In this document: one piece after another, positions 8,917 to 19,579 of the stretch | Numbering within the stretch: position 1 is the first letter of the stretch | Layout: the number at the start of each line of letters is the position of its first letter | DNA from: Acinetobacter sp. A2 | GTDB taxonomy: Bacteria > Pseudomonadota > Gammaproteobacteria > Pseudomonadales > Moraxellaceae | Assembly: GCF_012371325.1 (NCBI RefSeq) | Contig: NZ_JAAZQX010000020.1 | Coordinates: forward strand, 1 to 51,169 | Length of the DNA: 51,169 nucleotides | Direction: 5' to 3' | The notes under the pieces: generated by a model | What the model saw: the letters and a program-made list of their open reading frames with translations, nothing else | Databases searched by the model: none | Told to the model about the DNA's origin: nothing | Translations under genes and position numbers: made by a program

Positions 8917-9681
8917 CTATTTTTTTAATTGTTGTTTTGCTTGCTCCCAAAACCGATCCATTTCTTCTAAACTCATTTCTTCAATCTGCTTTTGTTGTAA
9001 TTCGGCTTGATCTTCTATGTAAGCAAAGCGTGTTCTAAATTTATGAATTGTGCTCAATAATGCCATTTCACTGGACAGGCCTAGTTTACGACCTACATTG
9101 ATCAAAGAAAATAAACAGTCACCAAACTCATCCAGTATTTCGTCGGATTGTTGCTGCTGAATCGCCTGCTGTAATTCCTGCAACTCTTCTTCAAGTTTTA
9201 CATAAGCCTCTTCTACAGTTGGAAAATCAAAGCTTAACTGGGCTGCATGCTGCTGAATTTGCTGTGCCTGCTGTAATGCAGGGGCATGTTTAATTTCGTC
9301 TAAACGTGATTTTGCCTTGCCCTGTTTTTCTTGTTGTTTGATGGTTTTCCATAAGGCAGCAACATCTTCTGCGCTGAGCTGCGCAAACTGTTCGGCCTGA
9401 AACACATGTGGATGACGACGAATCAGTTTTTCAGTAATAGCTTGCACCACATCCTGAAAGTTAAACGCACCTTGCTCACTATACATTTGTGCCTGAAACA
9501 CCACTTGCAGCAAAAGGTCTCCTAGTTCATCTCGAATTTCATCCACATTACCTGAACGTACTGCGGCTTCGACTTCATAGGCCTCTTCAATTGCATATTT
9601 GGTCAAACTTTCAGGGGTCTGCTTTTGATCCCACGGACATTGTTGACGAAGTTGTTGCATGACTGAAAGCAATTGCTGCAT
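8917..9681 (-). CDS. mazG: Nucleoside triphosphate pyrophosphohydrolase MazG
   Basis: A 254-residue protein with two MazG domains. The first (about residues 1-110) has CPWDQKQT, the metal-binding EEAYEVEAA and the EIRDELGDLLLQVVFQAQM helix. The second (about 150-254) repeats the pattern with EEAYVKLEEELQEL and DEFGDCLFSLINVGRKLG. The enzyme hydrolyses NTPs and dNTPs to monophosphates, acting as a house-cleaning function and lowering ppGpp in some species. The gene is transcribed away from the short-chain dehydrogenase on the other strand and together with the ComEA-like gene. Confidence 0.94.
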   Translation of the reverse strand: MQQLLSVMQQLRQQCPWDQKQTPESLTKYAIEEAYEVEAAVRSGNVDEIRDELGDLLLQVVFQAQMYSEQGAFNFQDVVQAITEKLIRRHPHVFQAEQFAQLSAEDVAALWKTIKQQEKQGKAKSRLDEIKHAPALQQAQQIQQHAAQLSFDFPTVEEAYVKLEEELQELQQAIQQQQSDEILDEFGDCLFSLINVGRKLGLSSEMALLSTIHKFRTRFAYIEDQAELQQKQIEEMSLEEMDRFWEQAKQQLKK

Positions 9682-9789
9682 GAGATATTCCTTATTTCAT
9701 TTTTTTGCACAAACCTGAATATTTTTTGCTATGCTCAAAACCGCAAGGACGATATGTACAACAAAAATAACATCAGGGAGCAAGTTCAA

Positions 9790-10563
9790 ATGCACAGTAT
9801 CTTGATTAGTGGTGCTGCACAAGGCATCGGTGCGGCAATTGCCCGTTTGTTTTACCAGCAAGGTTACCGTGTTGGTATTTATGACATTCATCTCACCCAA
9901 GCCCAACAACTGGCCAATCAACTGGGTGAACGTGCGCATGCAGGCTTATTGGATGTAGCGGACTATACCAGCTGGCAAGCTGCTTTGTCAGATTTTTGCC
10001 AATGGGCGGGTGAACTCAATATTTTAGTCAACAATGCTGGAATTTTATATTCAGGTGCTTTTGAAGATACACCTATAGAAGCTCATCACCGTACCATGGC
10101 AGTCAATGTCAATGGCGTGTTGAATGGCTGTCACGCCGCTTTGCCTTATTTGAAACAGGCTAGTTTTGCTCGGGTGATTAATCTGTCTTCCGCCTCTGCA
10201 ATTTATGGACAAGCTGATTTAATCTCTTACTCTGCTTCTAAATTTGCTGTGCGTGGCATCACTGAAGGATTAGATATAGAATGGGATAAATTTGGTATTC
10301 GTGTGTTAGATGTAATGCCACTTTTTGTGCAAACAGCCATGGTTAAAGATATGAATGCTGGCACCATTCAAAATATGGGGGTACATCTCTCAGCAGAAGA
10401 TGTAGCGCAAGTGGTTTATCAGCAAGCAACGGCCAAAGACTCTATTCTGACCAACACCCACCGTGCGGTAGGTTTAAAAGCCAAAACCTTAATGCAATTG
10501 TCTGGCATCAGCCCGCAATGGTTAAATCGTTGGTCGAATCGATTATTGGCAAAGCGCGCATAA
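9790..10563 (+). CDS. Short-chain dehydrogenase/reductase (SDR family)
   Basis: A 257-residue classical SDR. The NAD(P)-binding motif is SGAAQGIG near residue 7. The NNAG structural motif is in ILVNNAGILYSG, the catalytic Ser is in NLSSASA, and the active-site pair is YSASK. The substrate is unknown. The frame is open upstream to 9673, overlapping mazG, but the ATG at 9790 is preferred. It has GGGAG about 10 bases before it and places the cofactor motif at the normal position. It stands alone, divergent from mazG, and ends at a strong bidirectional terminator. Confidence 0.88.
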   Translation: MHSILISGAAQGIGAAIARLFYQQGYRVGIYDIHLTQAQQLANQLGERAHAGLLDVADYTSWQAALSDFCQWAGELNILVNNAGILYSGAFEDTPIEAHHRTMAVNVNGVLNGCHAALPYLKQASFARVINLSSASAIYGQADLISYSASKFAVRGITEGLDIEWDKFGIRVLDVMPLFVQTAMVKDMNAGTIQNMGVHLSAEDVAQVVYQQATAKDSILTNTHRAVGLKAKTLMQLSGISPQWLNRWSNRLLAKRA

Positions 10564-10594
10564 GGTAATGCTACCCCAATATGCCGCACACAAT

Positions 10595-10627
10595 AAAAAG
10601 CCCGAATTTAAAATTCGGGCTTTTTTT
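10595..10627. terminator. Bidirectional Rho-independent terminator
   Basis: The arms AGCCCGAATTT and AAATTCGGGCT form a near-perfect palindrome flanked by A5 on the left and T7 on the right. It lies between the converging SDR gene (+) and der (-) and can serve both. Confidence 0.92.
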
Positions 10628-10647
10628 GCATCTTGAAAAATGACAGC

Positions 10648-12060
10648 TTACCCACGCTTAAACTTTTTCTCAGCTTTCTTGAACTTCTGTACATAGCGGC
10701 GGCGACGTGCTGCAGTACGTTCATCCACCTGTGACTTACGTCCTTCAAATGGGTTTTCAGAAGTTTTAAATTCAATTTTTACCGGTGTACCTTCAAGTTT
10801 ATACACTTTACGGAACACATTTTCTAAATAGCGACGGTAATCCGCAGGGGTTTTATCTACCTTGTTGCCGTGAATGACAATTGTAGGTGGGTTTTGTCCG
10901 CCCATATGCGCATAGCGCATTTTGATGGCACGCCCCTGTACTTTTGGTGGATGGTGCGCATCAGTCGCATCATTCAAAATTTGTGTCAGTTTAGCAGGTG
11001 AAACTTTCAAATGTGATGATTCATAAGCACGGTGTATAGATGGGTATAGATCGCCCACACCTGTACCATGTAATGCAGAAATCAGGTGAATTTTTGCCCA
11101 TGGAATAAAGTCAAAACGACGTTCTACATCTAGCTTACATTGCTTGCGATCATACTCAGACATATTGTCCCATTTGTTAATCGCAACCACCATGGCACGC
11201 CCTGCTTCGAGTGCATAACCAATCAAGTGTAAGTCTTGCTCTACAATACCATCACGTGCATCAACCACCACTACCACAACGTGAGCATCTTTCATGGCTT
11301 GTAAGGTTTTCACAATTGAGAATTTCTCAATCATTTCATCCACCTTACCTTTACGACGCACACCCGCAGTATCAATTAAGGTGTATTTACGCCCATTACG
11401 CTCAAATGGAATATAAACCGAGTCACGTGTTGTTCCAGGTTGGTCAAATGCAACTACGCGCTCTTCACCCAATAAACGGTTGACCAACGTAGATTTCCCC
11501 ACGTTTGGACGTCCAATAATGGCTAAACGCAAACCTGTGTCTTGGTCATGTGCATCTGGGTTTTCGTCTTCAGGAATATCAGCCAGAACATCTTCCAGCA
11601 TTTGCTGTACGCCACGTCCGTGACTAGCAGCCACTTGTAATGGTTCGCCCATACCTAGCTTGAAGAATTCCACCAAGGCTGCTTCGGCATGTACGCCATC
11701 GACCTTGTTGGCCACCAAGAATACTTTTTTGCCTAAAGTACGCAATTCACGTGCAATTTGCTCATCCGATGCGAGTAAACCTGCGCGTGCATCCACCACA
11801 AAAATAATGATGTCCGCTTCGTGGATTGCAGTTTTTGACTGCTCTGCCATATAAGAGTCAATACCGCCTTCGGTTTCGCCAATACCACCTGTGTCCACAA
11901 CAATAAAGGACTTGTTTTGGTAAGTAGCATCACCATATTTTCGGTCACGTGTCAGACCAGCAAAGTCGGCAACAAGCGCATCACGGCTCTTGGTAATCTG
12001 GTTAAACAGCGTTGATTTTCCGACGTTCGGACGACCAATGAGCGCAATTACGGGTTTCAT
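10648..12060 (-). CDS. der: Ribosome assembly GTPase Der (EngA)
   Basis: A 470-residue essential GTPase with two tandem G domains. The first has GRPNVGKST at residues 8-16, DTGG and NKVD. The second has GRPNVGKST near residue 185, DTAGVRRKG and NKWD. A C-terminal KH-like domain follows, with a Lys/Arg-rich tail. Der acts in maturation of the 50S subunit. It is the last gene of the rlmN-to-der neighbourhood, but a terminator lies between it and bamB. It therefore probably has its own promoter in the roughly 80 bases upstream, or depends on read-through. Confidence 0.97.
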   Translation of the reverse strand: MKPVIALIGRPNVGKSTLFNQITKSRDALVADFAGLTRDRKYGDATYQNKSFIVVDTGGIGETEGGIDSYMAEQSKTAIHEADIIIFVVDARAGLLASDEQIARELRTLGKKVFLVANKVDGVHAEAALVEFFKLGMGEPLQVAASHGRGVQQMLEDVLADIPEDENPDAHDQDTGLRLAIIGRPNVGKSTLVNRLLGEERVVAFDQPGTTRDSVYIPFERNGRKYTLIDTAGVRRKGKVDEMIEKFSIVKTLQAMKDAHVVVVVVDARDGIVEQDLHLIGYALEAGRAMVVAINKWDNMSEYDRKQCKLDVERRFDFIPWAKIHLISALHGTGVGDLYPSIHRAYESSHLKVSPAKLTQILNDATDAHHPPKVQGRAIKMRYAHMGGQNPPTIVIHGNKVDKTPADYRRYLENVFRKVYKLEGTPVKIEFKTSENPFEGRKSQVDERTAARRRRYVQKFKKAEKKFKRG

Positions 12061-12141
12061 AGATTAACCTTTATACAAGATCAGCCAACTTAAATGGCCT
12101 GAACATCAGAAACTGTGGAGAAAGTAGATCAAATATCTAAA

Positions 12142-12179
12142 TAAAAACACGGGGTATTGAACATTCAATTACCCCGCGT
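12142..12179 (-). terminator. Terminator between bamB and der
   Basis: On the minus strand a GC-capped stem of about 12 pairs, with one bulged base (plus-strand arms 12150-12161 and 12164-12176), is followed by GTGTTTTTATTT. It lies downstream of bamB and upstream of der, so it would end the operon that includes bamB. Confidence 0.8.
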
Positions 12180-12221
12180 AAAAATACGGACGACTATTTT
12201 AGCATAAAAGTCAGAATAAAA

Positions 12222-13370
12222 TTAACGGTTCTGCCAAACGCTGAAAGCACCCTTTTGCGTTGCTACATAGAGCTGATTGTCAATGACACGCAATGTGCGT
12301 ACTTCACCGCTGGTTTTTGAGCGTCCAACCAACTGACCTGAACTTGGGTCAAGCAAATGCAATACACCGTCTAAATCGCCTACCACCAAATACTGACCTA
12401 ACAACACAGGATTAGACAAACGACGATTCAGTAAACTGTCATTTTCCCAAAGTTGTTGCCCAGACGTGATTTCATAGGCAGCAATTTTACCGTCATCACT
12501 ACTGACAAACACACCATTACCCGCTACTTCTGGGCGTTTGGTGCTGCTCATGTCTTCGCTCCAGATCACCTGTTGCGATGCCAAGTCCAATACAGTGACC
12601 TGACCTTGATAGCTTGTGGTCACCAAGAATTGGCCGGCAACTACAGGGTCACCATCAATATCATTTAAGCGTTGAATGTCTGAACGACCTTCACTGATTG
12701 CGACACGACGTTGCATGCGTGGTACGCCTGTCACAATATCTAAGGCATAAACATAGGCATTTGCCGAAGCAATTAAGACTGTACGCGGGTCTAAAGCAAC
12801 AGGTGCAGCCATACCACGTAAGCTAAACTGTACGTTTGGCAAGTTATAGGTCCATACCAATTGACCCGTTTCTACGTTGTGCGCATACACCGTGCCATCA
12901 TTGCTGACCGTGACCACACGACCAGACTGAATCAATGAAGGTGCAAGAATTGCACCTGTTAATTGTGCCACCCACTTTTGTTCGCCTGTTTGCTGATCTA
13001 GGGCGAACAATTGTCCTTTGCTGTTGCCTGCAACCACTATTCCTTCTGCAGCTTTTACGCCAGCACTAAGACCTTGCTTAGAAACTTGCTTTTGCCAAAG
13101 GCGCTGTTTGCCTTGATAGGCGGCCATTTCACCTTTAGGATCAACCGTAAAAATTACACCATTTGCAGCATCGAGCTGTAAACGCAGTGGATCTGCTGCC
13201 GTTGTAGAAGATACATTTTGCGAAAATACAGGCACTAAACTCTGTGCTTGTTCAAGTTTTGGGAGTGGATTTGGCTTAACTTCTGCAACTTTAATTTTAT
13301 TTGTAGAACATCCCACCAAAGCGAGGGTTAAAACTGTCAGTGCAAACGGTATTTTATACTTTCTATTCAT
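12222..13370 (-). CDS. bamB: Outer membrane assembly lipoprotein BamB
   Basis: A 382-residue lipoprotein of the BAM complex, which inserts beta-barrel proteins into the outer membrane. The signal peptide ends in a lipobox, ALVGC, with Cys at about residue 21. The rest is an eight-bladed PQQ-type beta propeller, with repeats such as LDQQTGEQKWVAQL, AHNVETGQLVWTY and AYEITSGQQLWEN. Its ATG overlaps the stop of yfgM by 4 bases. The usher of the pilus operon in this window would be a natural client of this machinery. Confidence 0.95.
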   Translation of the reverse strand: MNRKYKIPFALTVLTLALVGCSTNKIKVAEVKPNPLPKLEQAQSLVPVFSQNVSSTTAADPLRLQLDAANGVIFTVDPKGEMAAYQGKQRLWQKQVSKQGLSAGVKAAEGIVVAGNSKGQLFALDQQTGEQKWVAQLTGAILAPSLIQSGRVVTVSNDGTVYAHNVETGQLVWTYNLPNVQFSLRGMAAPVALDPRTVLIASANAYVYALDIVTGVPRMQRRVAISEGRSDIQRLNDIDGDPVVAGQFLVTTSYQGQVTVLDLASQQVIWSEDMSSTKRPEVAGNGVFVSSDDGKIAAYEITSGQQLWENDSLLNRRLSNPVLLGQYLVVGDLDGVLHLLDPSSGQLVGRSKTSGEVRTLRVIDNQLYVATQKGAFSVWQNR

Positions 13371-14071
13371 TGGCTCTCATCCACTTGTGTTTCTAATACT
13401 GGGCGTTCAATTTCAGGATCATCCACCAAAATGCCTACACTTTCGAGTTTTATTTGTAAAATTTGACGCTCTTGTTTACGTTCTACCAAAGTATCCCATG
13501 CACTTTGATACGCTTTTTTAGCATTTTCACGGTCATTTTTGGCAACATAGACATCACCACGTGCTTCGTCTGCTGTAGCTTTAAATGCAGGATCGGTCAC
13601 GCCTGCCAAACTTTGAATGGCTTCGTCATATTTCTTTTGAGCCAGCTGTGCATACGCCAAACGTAACTTGACCAGTTGCACCAAGCCCTGATCTTTCACT
13701 TTTGAGTTTTCAACTTTCTTTAAAGCTTTTTCAGCCGCAGCAAAGTCTTGCTGATCATAAGCCAATTTTGCCATTAAAAACTGAGTTTGAATGGCCTGCG
13801 CAGAGTCTGGCGCTTCTTTCACAATTTTATCGGCAGTTGCAGACAATTGACTAAAAGCATCAGGATTCGCTTCTGTGTTACGTGCATCATCCATCAGTTG
13901 CTGCACTTTGGCAGTATTCATTTGATGCTCAGCCAAGTTTTTTTTCTGCCAATATTGCCATCCGAAAAAGGCAATCAACGCAATTAAAATCCCGCTAATA
14001 ATGGCCGAGCCATATTTTTTCGCAAACGATTTTAAACTATCAAGTTGTTCGTCATCACTCAATGCGCTCAT
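13367..14071 (-). CDS. yfgM: YfgM-like membrane-anchored TPR protein
   Basis: A 234-residue protein with a single transmembrane helix at about residues 20-42 (SAIISGILIALIAFFGW). A large periplasmic part follows, made of TPR-like helical repeats (AEKALKKVE..., KKYDEAIQSLAGV). YfgM in E. coli is an ancillary subunit of the SecYEG translocon that works with periplasmic chaperones. The hisS-yfgM-bamB gene order supports the call. The gene overlaps bamB by 4 bases and starts 30 bases after hisS. Confidence 0.88.
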   Translation of the reverse strand: MSALSDDEQLDSLKSFAKKYGSAIISGILIALIAFFGWQYWQKKNLAEHQMNTAKVQQLMDDARNTEANPDAFSQLSATADKIVKEAPDSAQAIQTQFLMAKLAYDQQDFAAAEKALKKVENSKVKDQGLVQLVKLRLAYAQLAQKKYDEAIQSLAGVTDPAFKATADEARGDVYVAKNDRENAKKAYQSAWDTLVERKQERQILQIKLESVGILVDDPEIERPVLETQVDESQ

Positions 14072-14101
14072 TGGATTACCCTTTTCCTTATGTTATTTGG
14101 C

Positions 14102-15397
14102 TTATTGTGAAGAAAATTTTTCAATGATGAAAGGCACAATTTCAGCAACAGCGACTGCAGTTTGCTCGGCAGTTGCCAAAGTTTTGACTGCCAATTGCTG
14201 TGCTTCCGCTTCGCGCTCACCATAAATCAATGCGTAGATTGCACCTGATTGATCGGCTTTTTTCATTTGGCTTTTCATTGAACCTTGTGAACCGACTTTC
14301 AGGCGAATTTGGCTGCCTGCCTGTTCCAACTGGTCACGAATTTGCTCAGCCAAAACCAAAGCCTTGCCTTGCGTATTTGGGTCTGCCAACAAGAACACTT
14401 CACAATCACGTACTGGTGTATTGTCTTCGACTTGCTCAAGTAGCAACAACAAACGCTCAATACCCATGGCAAATCCCACGGCAGGTACAGACTGATCTGC
14501 TTTGCCTTTCAATTGCCCAACCAGACCATCATAACGTCCACCTGCACAGACTGTGCCTTGTGAACCTAAATGCGTAGTTGTCCATTCAAATACTGTTTTG
14601 TTGTAATAATCTAGACCACGTACCAATTTTTGATTAATTACAAAATCAATGCCTGCATCTGTTAAATATTGCTGTAACTGGGCAAAGTGATTTAGGGTGT
14701 CTTCACCCATAAAATCATGTAATTTCGGTGCATTTTCTAAGATGCTTTGTGTTTTAGCATCTTTAGAGTCCAAAATACGCAGTGGATTGGTACTTAAACG
14801 ACGCTGAGAATCTTCATCTAAATCGGCCTTGTGAGCTTCTAAAAACTCAACCAAAGCAGCACGATACGCAGCACGCTCATCCGACTCACCCAAAGTATTC
14901 AACTCTAAGCGAACTTTATCGGCAACGCCCATGCGTTTCCATAAACGCGCAGTCATTAAAATAAGTTCGGCATCCATGTCTGGCGTTGCAACACCAAAAG
15001 TTTCGACACCAAATTGATGGAATTGGCGGTAACGGCCTTTTTGCGGCTTTTCATAGCGGAACATCGGGCCGATATACCACACACGCGGGGTCGCGCCACG
15101 CAGTAAATTGTGCTCTAACATGGCACGTACACAGCCCGCAGTACCTTCAGGGCGTAAAGTCAAAGACTCTGGCGGATTGCCTTTGTCCAAGAAAGTGTAC
15201 ATTTCTTTTTCAACGATATCGGTCGCATCACCAATTGAACGCTTAAACAAATTGGTTTGCTCGACCATTGGCAAACGAATTTGTTGATAACCATAAGCAT
15301 CCATTAGTGATGCTAAATGTTGCTCTAGACGTCTCCACGCAGGAGTTTGCGTAGGCAGAATGTCATTAAAACCTTTGATTGCAACAATTGAACTCAT
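14102..15397 (-). CDS. hisS: Histidyl-tRNA synthetase
   Basis: A 431-residue class II aminoacyl-tRNA synthetase. The N-terminal GFNDILP, motif 2 in the [11 protein letters not shown] and [18 protein letters not shown] region, the histidine signatures [15 protein letters not shown] and AGGRYDGL, and motif 3 with GFAMGIERL are all visible. The C-terminal anticodon-binding domain covers about residues 330-431. It follows ispG with 3 bases between them and precedes yfgM in the conserved cluster. Confidence 0.97.
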   Translation of the reverse strand: MSSIVAIKGFNDILPTQTPAWRRLEQHLASLMDAYGYQQIRLPMVEQTNLFKRSIGDATDIVEKEMYTFLDKGNPPESLTLRPEGTAGCVRAMLEHNLLRGATPRVWYIGPMFRYEKPQKGRYRQFHQFGVETFGVATPDMDAELILMTARLWKRMGVADKVRLELNTLGESDERAAYRAALVEFLEAHKADLDEDSQRRLSTNPLRILDSKDAKTQSILENAPKLHDFMGEDTLNHFAQLQQYLTDAGIDFVINQKLVRGLDYYNKTVFEWTTTHLGSQGTVCAGGRYDGLVGQLKGKADQSVPAVGFAMGIERLLLLLEQVEDNTPVRDCEVFLLADPNTQGKALVLAEQIRDQLEQAGSQIRLKVGSQGSMKSQMKKADQSGAIYALIYGEREAEAQQLAVKTLATAEQTAVAVAEIVPFIIEKFSSQ

Positions 15398-15400
15398 GTC

Positions 15401-16522
15401 TTACTCAGAAAAATTTGTACGAATAATCTCTTTAGATTTAGCTTCTTCAAGCTCTGTCACACGTTGACGAACCATGCTTTCGATTTCATCAACAAGTTGG
15501 TTGGTATCAATTAAATGGCTTTTTTCACCATTTCGATATACCAACGAACGTGGACTTGCACCCACGACACCAATATCCGCCTCTTTGGCTTCACCTGGGC
15601 CATTCACTTTACATCCAATAACCGATACATCCATAGGCGTGCGGATATCTTCCAAACGCTCTTCCAAAGCCTGCATCACAGAAATCACATTAAATTCCTG
15701 ACGTGAACAGCTTGGGCAAGCAATGAAGTTAATGCCGTTTGAGCGTAAGCTTAAAGATTTAAGAATATCAAAACCAATTTTGACTTCATCTTCAGGTTCT
15801 GCCGCAAGCGAAATACGCATGGTATCGCCAATGCCTTCCATGAGCAGACCACCCAAAGCAATTGCTGACTTAACCGTACCTGTACGGTAAATGCCTGCTT
15901 CAGTTACGCCTAAATGTAATGGATTATCAATTTGTTGTGACAACAGGCGGTAAGCATCCATGGTTAAAAACACATTAGAGGCTTTGACTGAAACTTTAAA
16001 TTCATGAAAGTCTAAGCGATCTAAAATATCAATATGACGCATGGCAGATTCTAGCAATGCAGCCCCTGTTGGCTCACCATATTTTTTCTGAATGTCTTTT
16101 TCTAGCGATCCTGCATTTACACCAATACGCATGGAAATATCGTGATGTTTTGCAGCAGCCACCACTTCACGAATTTTAGCTTCTGAGCCAATATTCCCTG
16201 GGTTAATACGCAAGCAATCTGCGCCAGCATCGGCAACGGCCAAAGCAATTTTATAGTCAAAGTGAATGTCTGCAACTAAGGGTACAGACACTTGCTTACG
16301 AATTTCACCAAATGCAGCTGCGGCTTCCATTGTTGGCACAGAAACACGCATGATGTCTACACCCGCATCCACACAACGCTGGATTTGCGCCACAGTCGCA
16401 GCTACATCACAGGTTTCTGTATTGGTCATACTCTGAATACTAATGGGTGCATCACCACCGACATAAACAGAACCCACACGAATTTTACGGGTCGGACGGC
16501 GTTGAATTGGATTCACAATCAT
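15401..16522 (-). CDS. ispG: 4-hydroxy-3-methylbut-2-enyl diphosphate synthase IspG (GcpE)
   Basis: A 373-residue enzyme of the MEP isoprenoid pathway. It reduces methyl-erythritol cyclodiphosphate using a 4Fe-4S cluster. The motif IQSMTNT at the N-terminus, the TIM-barrel segments DIMRVSVPT and [13 protein letters not shown], and the C-terminal iron-sulfur domain with [11 protein letters not shown] and [11 protein letters not shown] are present. The length is normal for the short bacterial form. It lies between rodZ (22 bases) and hisS (3 bases). Confidence 0.97.
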   Translation of the reverse strand: MIVNPIQRRPTRKIRVGSVYVGGDAPISIQSMTNTETCDVAATVAQIQRCVDAGVDIMRVSVPTMEAAAAFGEIRKQVSVPLVADIHFDYKIALAVADAGADCLRINPGNIGSEAKIREVVAAAKHHDISMRIGVNAGSLEKDIQKKYGEPTGAALLESAMRHIDILDRLDFHEFKVSVKASNVFLTMDAYRLLSQQIDNPLHLGVTEAGIYRTGTVKSAIALGGLLMEGIGDTMRISLAAEPEDEVKIGFDILKSLSLRSNGINFIACPSCSRQEFNVISVMQALEERLEDIRTPMDVSVIGCKVNGPGEAKEADIGVVGASPRSLVYRNGEKSHLIDTNQLVDEIESMVRQRVTELEEAKSKEIIRTNFSE

Positions 16523-16544
16523 GATATCGCTCTACCTTGCTGCA

Positions 16545-17354
16545 TTATCGAGACAAACGGAATTCGGCTTTTCCGTTTACAGTATATGGCGATAATGAAA
16601 TCGACTCATTGTTCAAACTTAATGACACAGCAGTGGCATCATCTAAACGAATTTGGAATGGGGCTTCACCTTGTAAATTTAAAGTTGATGCCTGACGTCC
16701 TGTTGCCAATACATTGCCTGCAGAGTCGACAATATGCACTGAAGTTGGACGTGCGAATTGCAAATTCAATTGATCACCTGAAGCAAGTGAGGTTGTGCCA
16801 ACCGTTGCATTGTCTGAAATGATTTGCACATCAGATTGCAGCACTGCAATTTCAGGTTCAGCAGTGTCTTGACTAGAAGACATCCAGTTCTGAATCAATG
16901 CCACCAAAGCCCACAGTAGCAACAAGACAGCAATCGCAATGGCGATACGGGTCAGCCACTTCTTATTACGATCACGGTTGGAACCAGGCAGCTTCCCCAT
17001 AATTTTGATGGGTGAATTGTTCAAGGCATGGTTGGGCAACAGACCTGTATCGTTGGCATAAATTTCATCAAAACGCTGAATAATCGCAGAAGCATCGACC
17101 TGCAAATATTTGGCATAGGTACGATAATAACCTTTAATAAAGGTCGCTTCTGGCAAGGCGGTATATTCATCCTGCTCAAGTGCAGTCAGTGTTTTCAATG
17201 GAATTTTCAAATCTTTTGAAACATCAGCCAGATCGCGTTTTTGATTCACACGAATTTGACGAAGGTACTCACCTGGACGTTGAACATTTCCTAATGCATG
17301 GGGTACCTGATTGCTCCCCTGTGATGGTTGCGGTGAATTAGGATTTACTTCCAT
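16545..17354 (-). CDS. rodZ: RodZ-like cytoskeleton protein (HTH, membrane, DUF4115)
   Basis: A 269-residue protein. Residues about 25-95 are a Cro/CI-type helix-turn-helix (LRQIRVNQKRDLADVSKDLKI). A short basic stretch is followed by one transmembrane helix at about 134-158. The periplasmic C-terminal domain is the DUF4115 type, ending in a beta-rich FQIRLDDATAVSLSLN segment. RodZ links MreB to the elongation machinery and helps keep rod shape. It overlaps the end of pilF by 10 bases and precedes ispG, the standard order. Confidence 0.9.
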   Translation of the reverse strand: MEVNPNSPQPSQGSNQVPHALGNVQRPGEYLRQIRVNQKRDLADVSKDLKIPLKTLTALEQDEYTALPEATFIKGYYRTYAKYLQVDASAIIQRFDEIYANDTGLLPNHALNNSPIKIMGKLPGSNRDRNKKWLTRIAIAIAVLLLLWALVALIQNWMSSSQDTAEPEIAVLQSDVQIISDNATVGTTSLASGDQLNLQFARPTSVHIVDSAGNVLATGRQASTLNLQGEAPFQIRLDDATAVSLSLNNESISLSPYTVNGKAEFRLSR

Positions 17355-18154
17355 ACGGCCTCAGTACTGTACTGTAATTGCAAATAACGTTGGTATTCTT
17401 GGCTATTGGGAAATAATGCACGCAGCTGGTTCACTAAAACCTGAGTTCCCAATTGATCGCCATTGGCACGTGCTAAACGAATCCCAATCCATAAGGCACG
17501 CGCACCCTGATTTTTTTGCCCGACCGCACGTACAAACTGTTCATACAATTGTCGAGCGGGTGCAAATTGTTGTCTTAAATATAAAATTTCAGACAACTCT
17601 AACATTGAAACATAAGAATCGCGGTTGGCTTGCAAGGCTTGTTTGAATGATTTTTCGGCATTCGCGACATCACCCAACTTTAAATAAATACGCCCTACGT
17701 TTTCTAATGCTCTAAAACGCTGATCATAACCCAGTGTTGCACCAGCAATACTGAGCTGTTCAATCGCCTCATTATAACGTTCTACTTGATATAAATACGT
17801 ACCATAGTTGTTACGCGCTTGTGCATTTTGAGGGTCAGCAGCAATGGCACGCTTGAAATAGGCATCGGCTTTTTCTAGATTCAGCTTGCTACCTTCTTGC
17901 TGCAACAACACTCCCATCATCATATTGGCAGATGAATCGCGTGAATCGCTTTCCAAAGCTTGATCCAACGCACGCTTAGCAGAATCTAAGTCGCCATTTT
18001 TTAAATATTCTGCGGCAAGTTGAGTGCGTACTTGTACTGCTTTTTCTGGGTCTTTTTGTCCGAGCGTTGGCGCTGTGGTTTGACAAGCTGCAGCAAAAAT
18101 TGCCGAAATACAAACGGTTGTAATTTGTGCGAATTTAAATACAGGCTTATTCAA
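17345..18154 (-). CDS. pilF: Type IV pilus biogenesis TPR lipoprotein PilF (PilW)
   Basis: A 269-residue TPR lipoprotein that helps the PilQ secretin assemble for type IV pili. The start is a TTG with a very strong AGGGGA six bases upstream. The longer frame to 18187 would put ten extra polar residues before the signal peptide and lacks this site. From the TTG the protein begins with a Lys, a hydrophobic stretch and a lipobox ending AAAC (Cys about 24). At least four TPR units follow, for example AEYLKNGDLDSAKRALDQAL and NNYGTYLYQVERYNEAIEQL. The gene lies 54 bases after rlmN and overlaps rodZ. Confidence 0.9.
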   Translation of the reverse strand: MNKPVFKFAQITTVCISAIFAAACQTTAPTLGQKDPEKAVQVRTQLAAEYLKNGDLDSAKRALDQALESDSRDSSANMMMGVLLQQEGSKLNLEKADAYFKRAIAADPQNAQARNNYGTYLYQVERYNEAIEQLSIAGATLGYDQRFRALENVGRIYLKLGDVANAEKSFKQALQANRDSYVSMLELSEILYLRQQFAPARQLYEQFVRAVGQKNQGARALWIGIRLARANGDQLGTQVLVNQLRALFPNSQEYQRYLQLQYSTEAVWK

Positions 18155-18208
18155 TGGACATCCCCTTTGCGTCTTAATTCGATGCAAGTCGCTTATCTAT
18201 ACAAGTCA

Positions 18209-19441
18209 TTATCCTTGCGAGCGTATAATTTCATTTTGCGCTGCAACTTTCTTTTTCCACTGCTCTGCACGACGGGTACGATCGGCGACTTGTCCGACCA
18301 ATTGCCCACAGGCAGCATCAATATCATCACCACGTGTCTGACGAATCGTACACACAAAACCTGCATCAGACAAAGTTTTTTGGAAAGAAATAATTCGATT
18401 TCGGCTAGAACGCCCATACGGTGCGTGCGGAAATGGATTAAATGGGATCAAATTAATTTTGCTTGGCAGGTTCTTGAGTAACTGAATCATTTGCTGTGCA
18501 TGTTCAGGATGGTCATTCACACCATCTAACATGACATATTCAATGGTCACGTGTTTACGGGCACTTTCATTGCCATCTTTGCCAATATAACGCTGACAAG
18601 CCGCAATCAATTGTTCCAACGGATATTTTTTGTTGATTGGAACCAGCTCATCACGTAATTGGTTATTGGTGGCATGTAAAGAAATTGCTAGGGCAACATC
18701 AATGTCTTGTGCCAATTGATCAATTTTAGGCACTACGCCCGAGGTAGATAAGGTCACACGGCGCTTAGACATACCATAGGCAAAGTCATCTAACATGATG
18801 CGCATAGAATTCAAAACAGCATCGTAATTCAGCAATGGTTCACCCATGCCCATCATCACCACGTTGGTCACAGAACGCTCACGCTCTACCACTGGCACAT
18901 CTTCCATGTAGGAATAGTTTGCCATCCACAACTGACCAATAATTTCGGCTTGAGTCAAGTCACGCTGGAAGCCTTGTTTACCTGTAGAGCAAAATGAACA
19001 GTCTAGCGCACAACCCACTTGCGATGAAATACACAAGGTTTTGCGTGAGCCAGTTTTATCTTCTGCAGGAATCAAGACAGTTTCGACGAGTGAGCCTTCA
19101 CCTTCGCCCACACGGAACACCCACTTACGCGTACCGTCTTTAGAATAGTTTTTATGCACCACTTCTGGCGCTTTAATTTCACAAATCTTTTCCAGTTTTT
19201 CACGTAACTTGCCCGAAATATTGGTCATTTCGGCAAAGTCTGTAACAAAAAACTGGTGAATCCATTTCATCACCTGCCCTGCACGGAATTTCTTTTCGCC
19301 TAACTCTTCAAAGAATTTTTCCATTTGTGGACGTGACATGCCAAGGAGATTCACTTTCTCTGCAGTATTGGACTGTGCAGGAGCGGATGCAGATGCTTGC
19401 TGAACATCTGTCGCAGATGCAGCGAGGACTTCTGTACTCAT
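18209..19441 (-). CDS. rlmN: Dual-specificity rRNA/tRNA methyltransferase RlmN
   Basis: A 410-residue radical SAM enzyme that methylates C2 of A2503 in 23S rRNA and A37 in some tRNAs. The cluster-binding CxxxCxxC motif is at Cys144, Cys148 and Cys151 ([17 protein letters not shown]). The [11 protein letters not shown] motif follows, and a conserved Cys near the end lies in [10 protein letters not shown]. The first 30 or so residues are a low-complexity Ala/Ser/Thr extension not shared with the core family. The true start could be slightly downstream. It heads the rlmN-pilF-rodZ-ispG-hisS-yfgM-bamB run. Confidence 0.95.
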   Translation of the reverse strand: MSTEVLAASATDVQQASASAPAQSNTAEKVNLLGMSRPQMEKFFEELGEKKFRAGQVMKWIHQFFVTDFAEMTNISGKLREKLEKICEIKAPEVVHKNYSKDGTRKWVFRVGEGEGSLVETVLIPAEDKTGSRKTLCISSQVGCALDCSFCSTGKQGFQRDLTQAEIIGQLWMANYSYMEDVPVVERERSVTNVVMMGMGEPLLNYDAVLNSMRIMLDDFAYGMSKRRVTLSTSGVVPKIDQLAQDIDVALAISLHATNNQLRDELVPINKKYPLEQLIAACQRYIGKDGNESARKHVTIEYVMLDGVNDHPEHAQQMIQLLKNLPSKINLIPFNPFPHAPYGRSSRNRIISFQKTLSDAGFVCTIRQTRGDDIDAACGQLVGQVADRTRRAEQWKKKVAAQNEIIRSQG

Positions 19442-19530
19442 GTGTGTATTACCTAAACCATGTCTAAAGATGAAAGGAGATGCTCAAGAGGTGAGCAAGG
19501 GTTTATTCAGAAAATAAAAATTCGGAGAAT

Positions 19531-19566
19531 AAAAAACCAGATAAGCATAATAACACTTATCTGGTT
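19531..19566 (-). terminator. Rho-independent terminator of ndk
   Basis: The arms AACCAGATAAG (19535-19545) and CTTATCTGGTT (19556-19566) pair fully over 11 bases. On the minus strand they are followed by a run of Ts (A6 on the plus strand at 19531-19536). It lies just after the ndk stop codon. Confidence 0.88.
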
Positions 19567-19579
19567 TGAATACTGCGTA

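Noticed and set aside
9673..9789. N-terminal extension of the short-chain dehydrogenase
   Set aside because: It overlaps mazG, lacks a ribosome site, and would push the cofactor motif 39 residues from its normal place.
12061..12141. TATAAA-like box just before der as its promoter
   Set aside because: It overlaps the ribosome binding site, so transcription would begin at or after the start codon.
14200..14577. 125-residue plus-strand frame inside hisS
   Set aside because: Antisense shadow of a conserved synthetase.
16292..16822. 176-residue plus-strand frame across ispG and rodZ
   Set aside because: Lies opposite two well-conserved genes; its His/Thr/Asn-rich composition is that of an antisense shadow.
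18020..18481. 153-residue plus-strand frame across pilF and rlmN ends
   Set aside because: Opposite two real genes and rich in Cys and Trp in a non-protein-like pattern.
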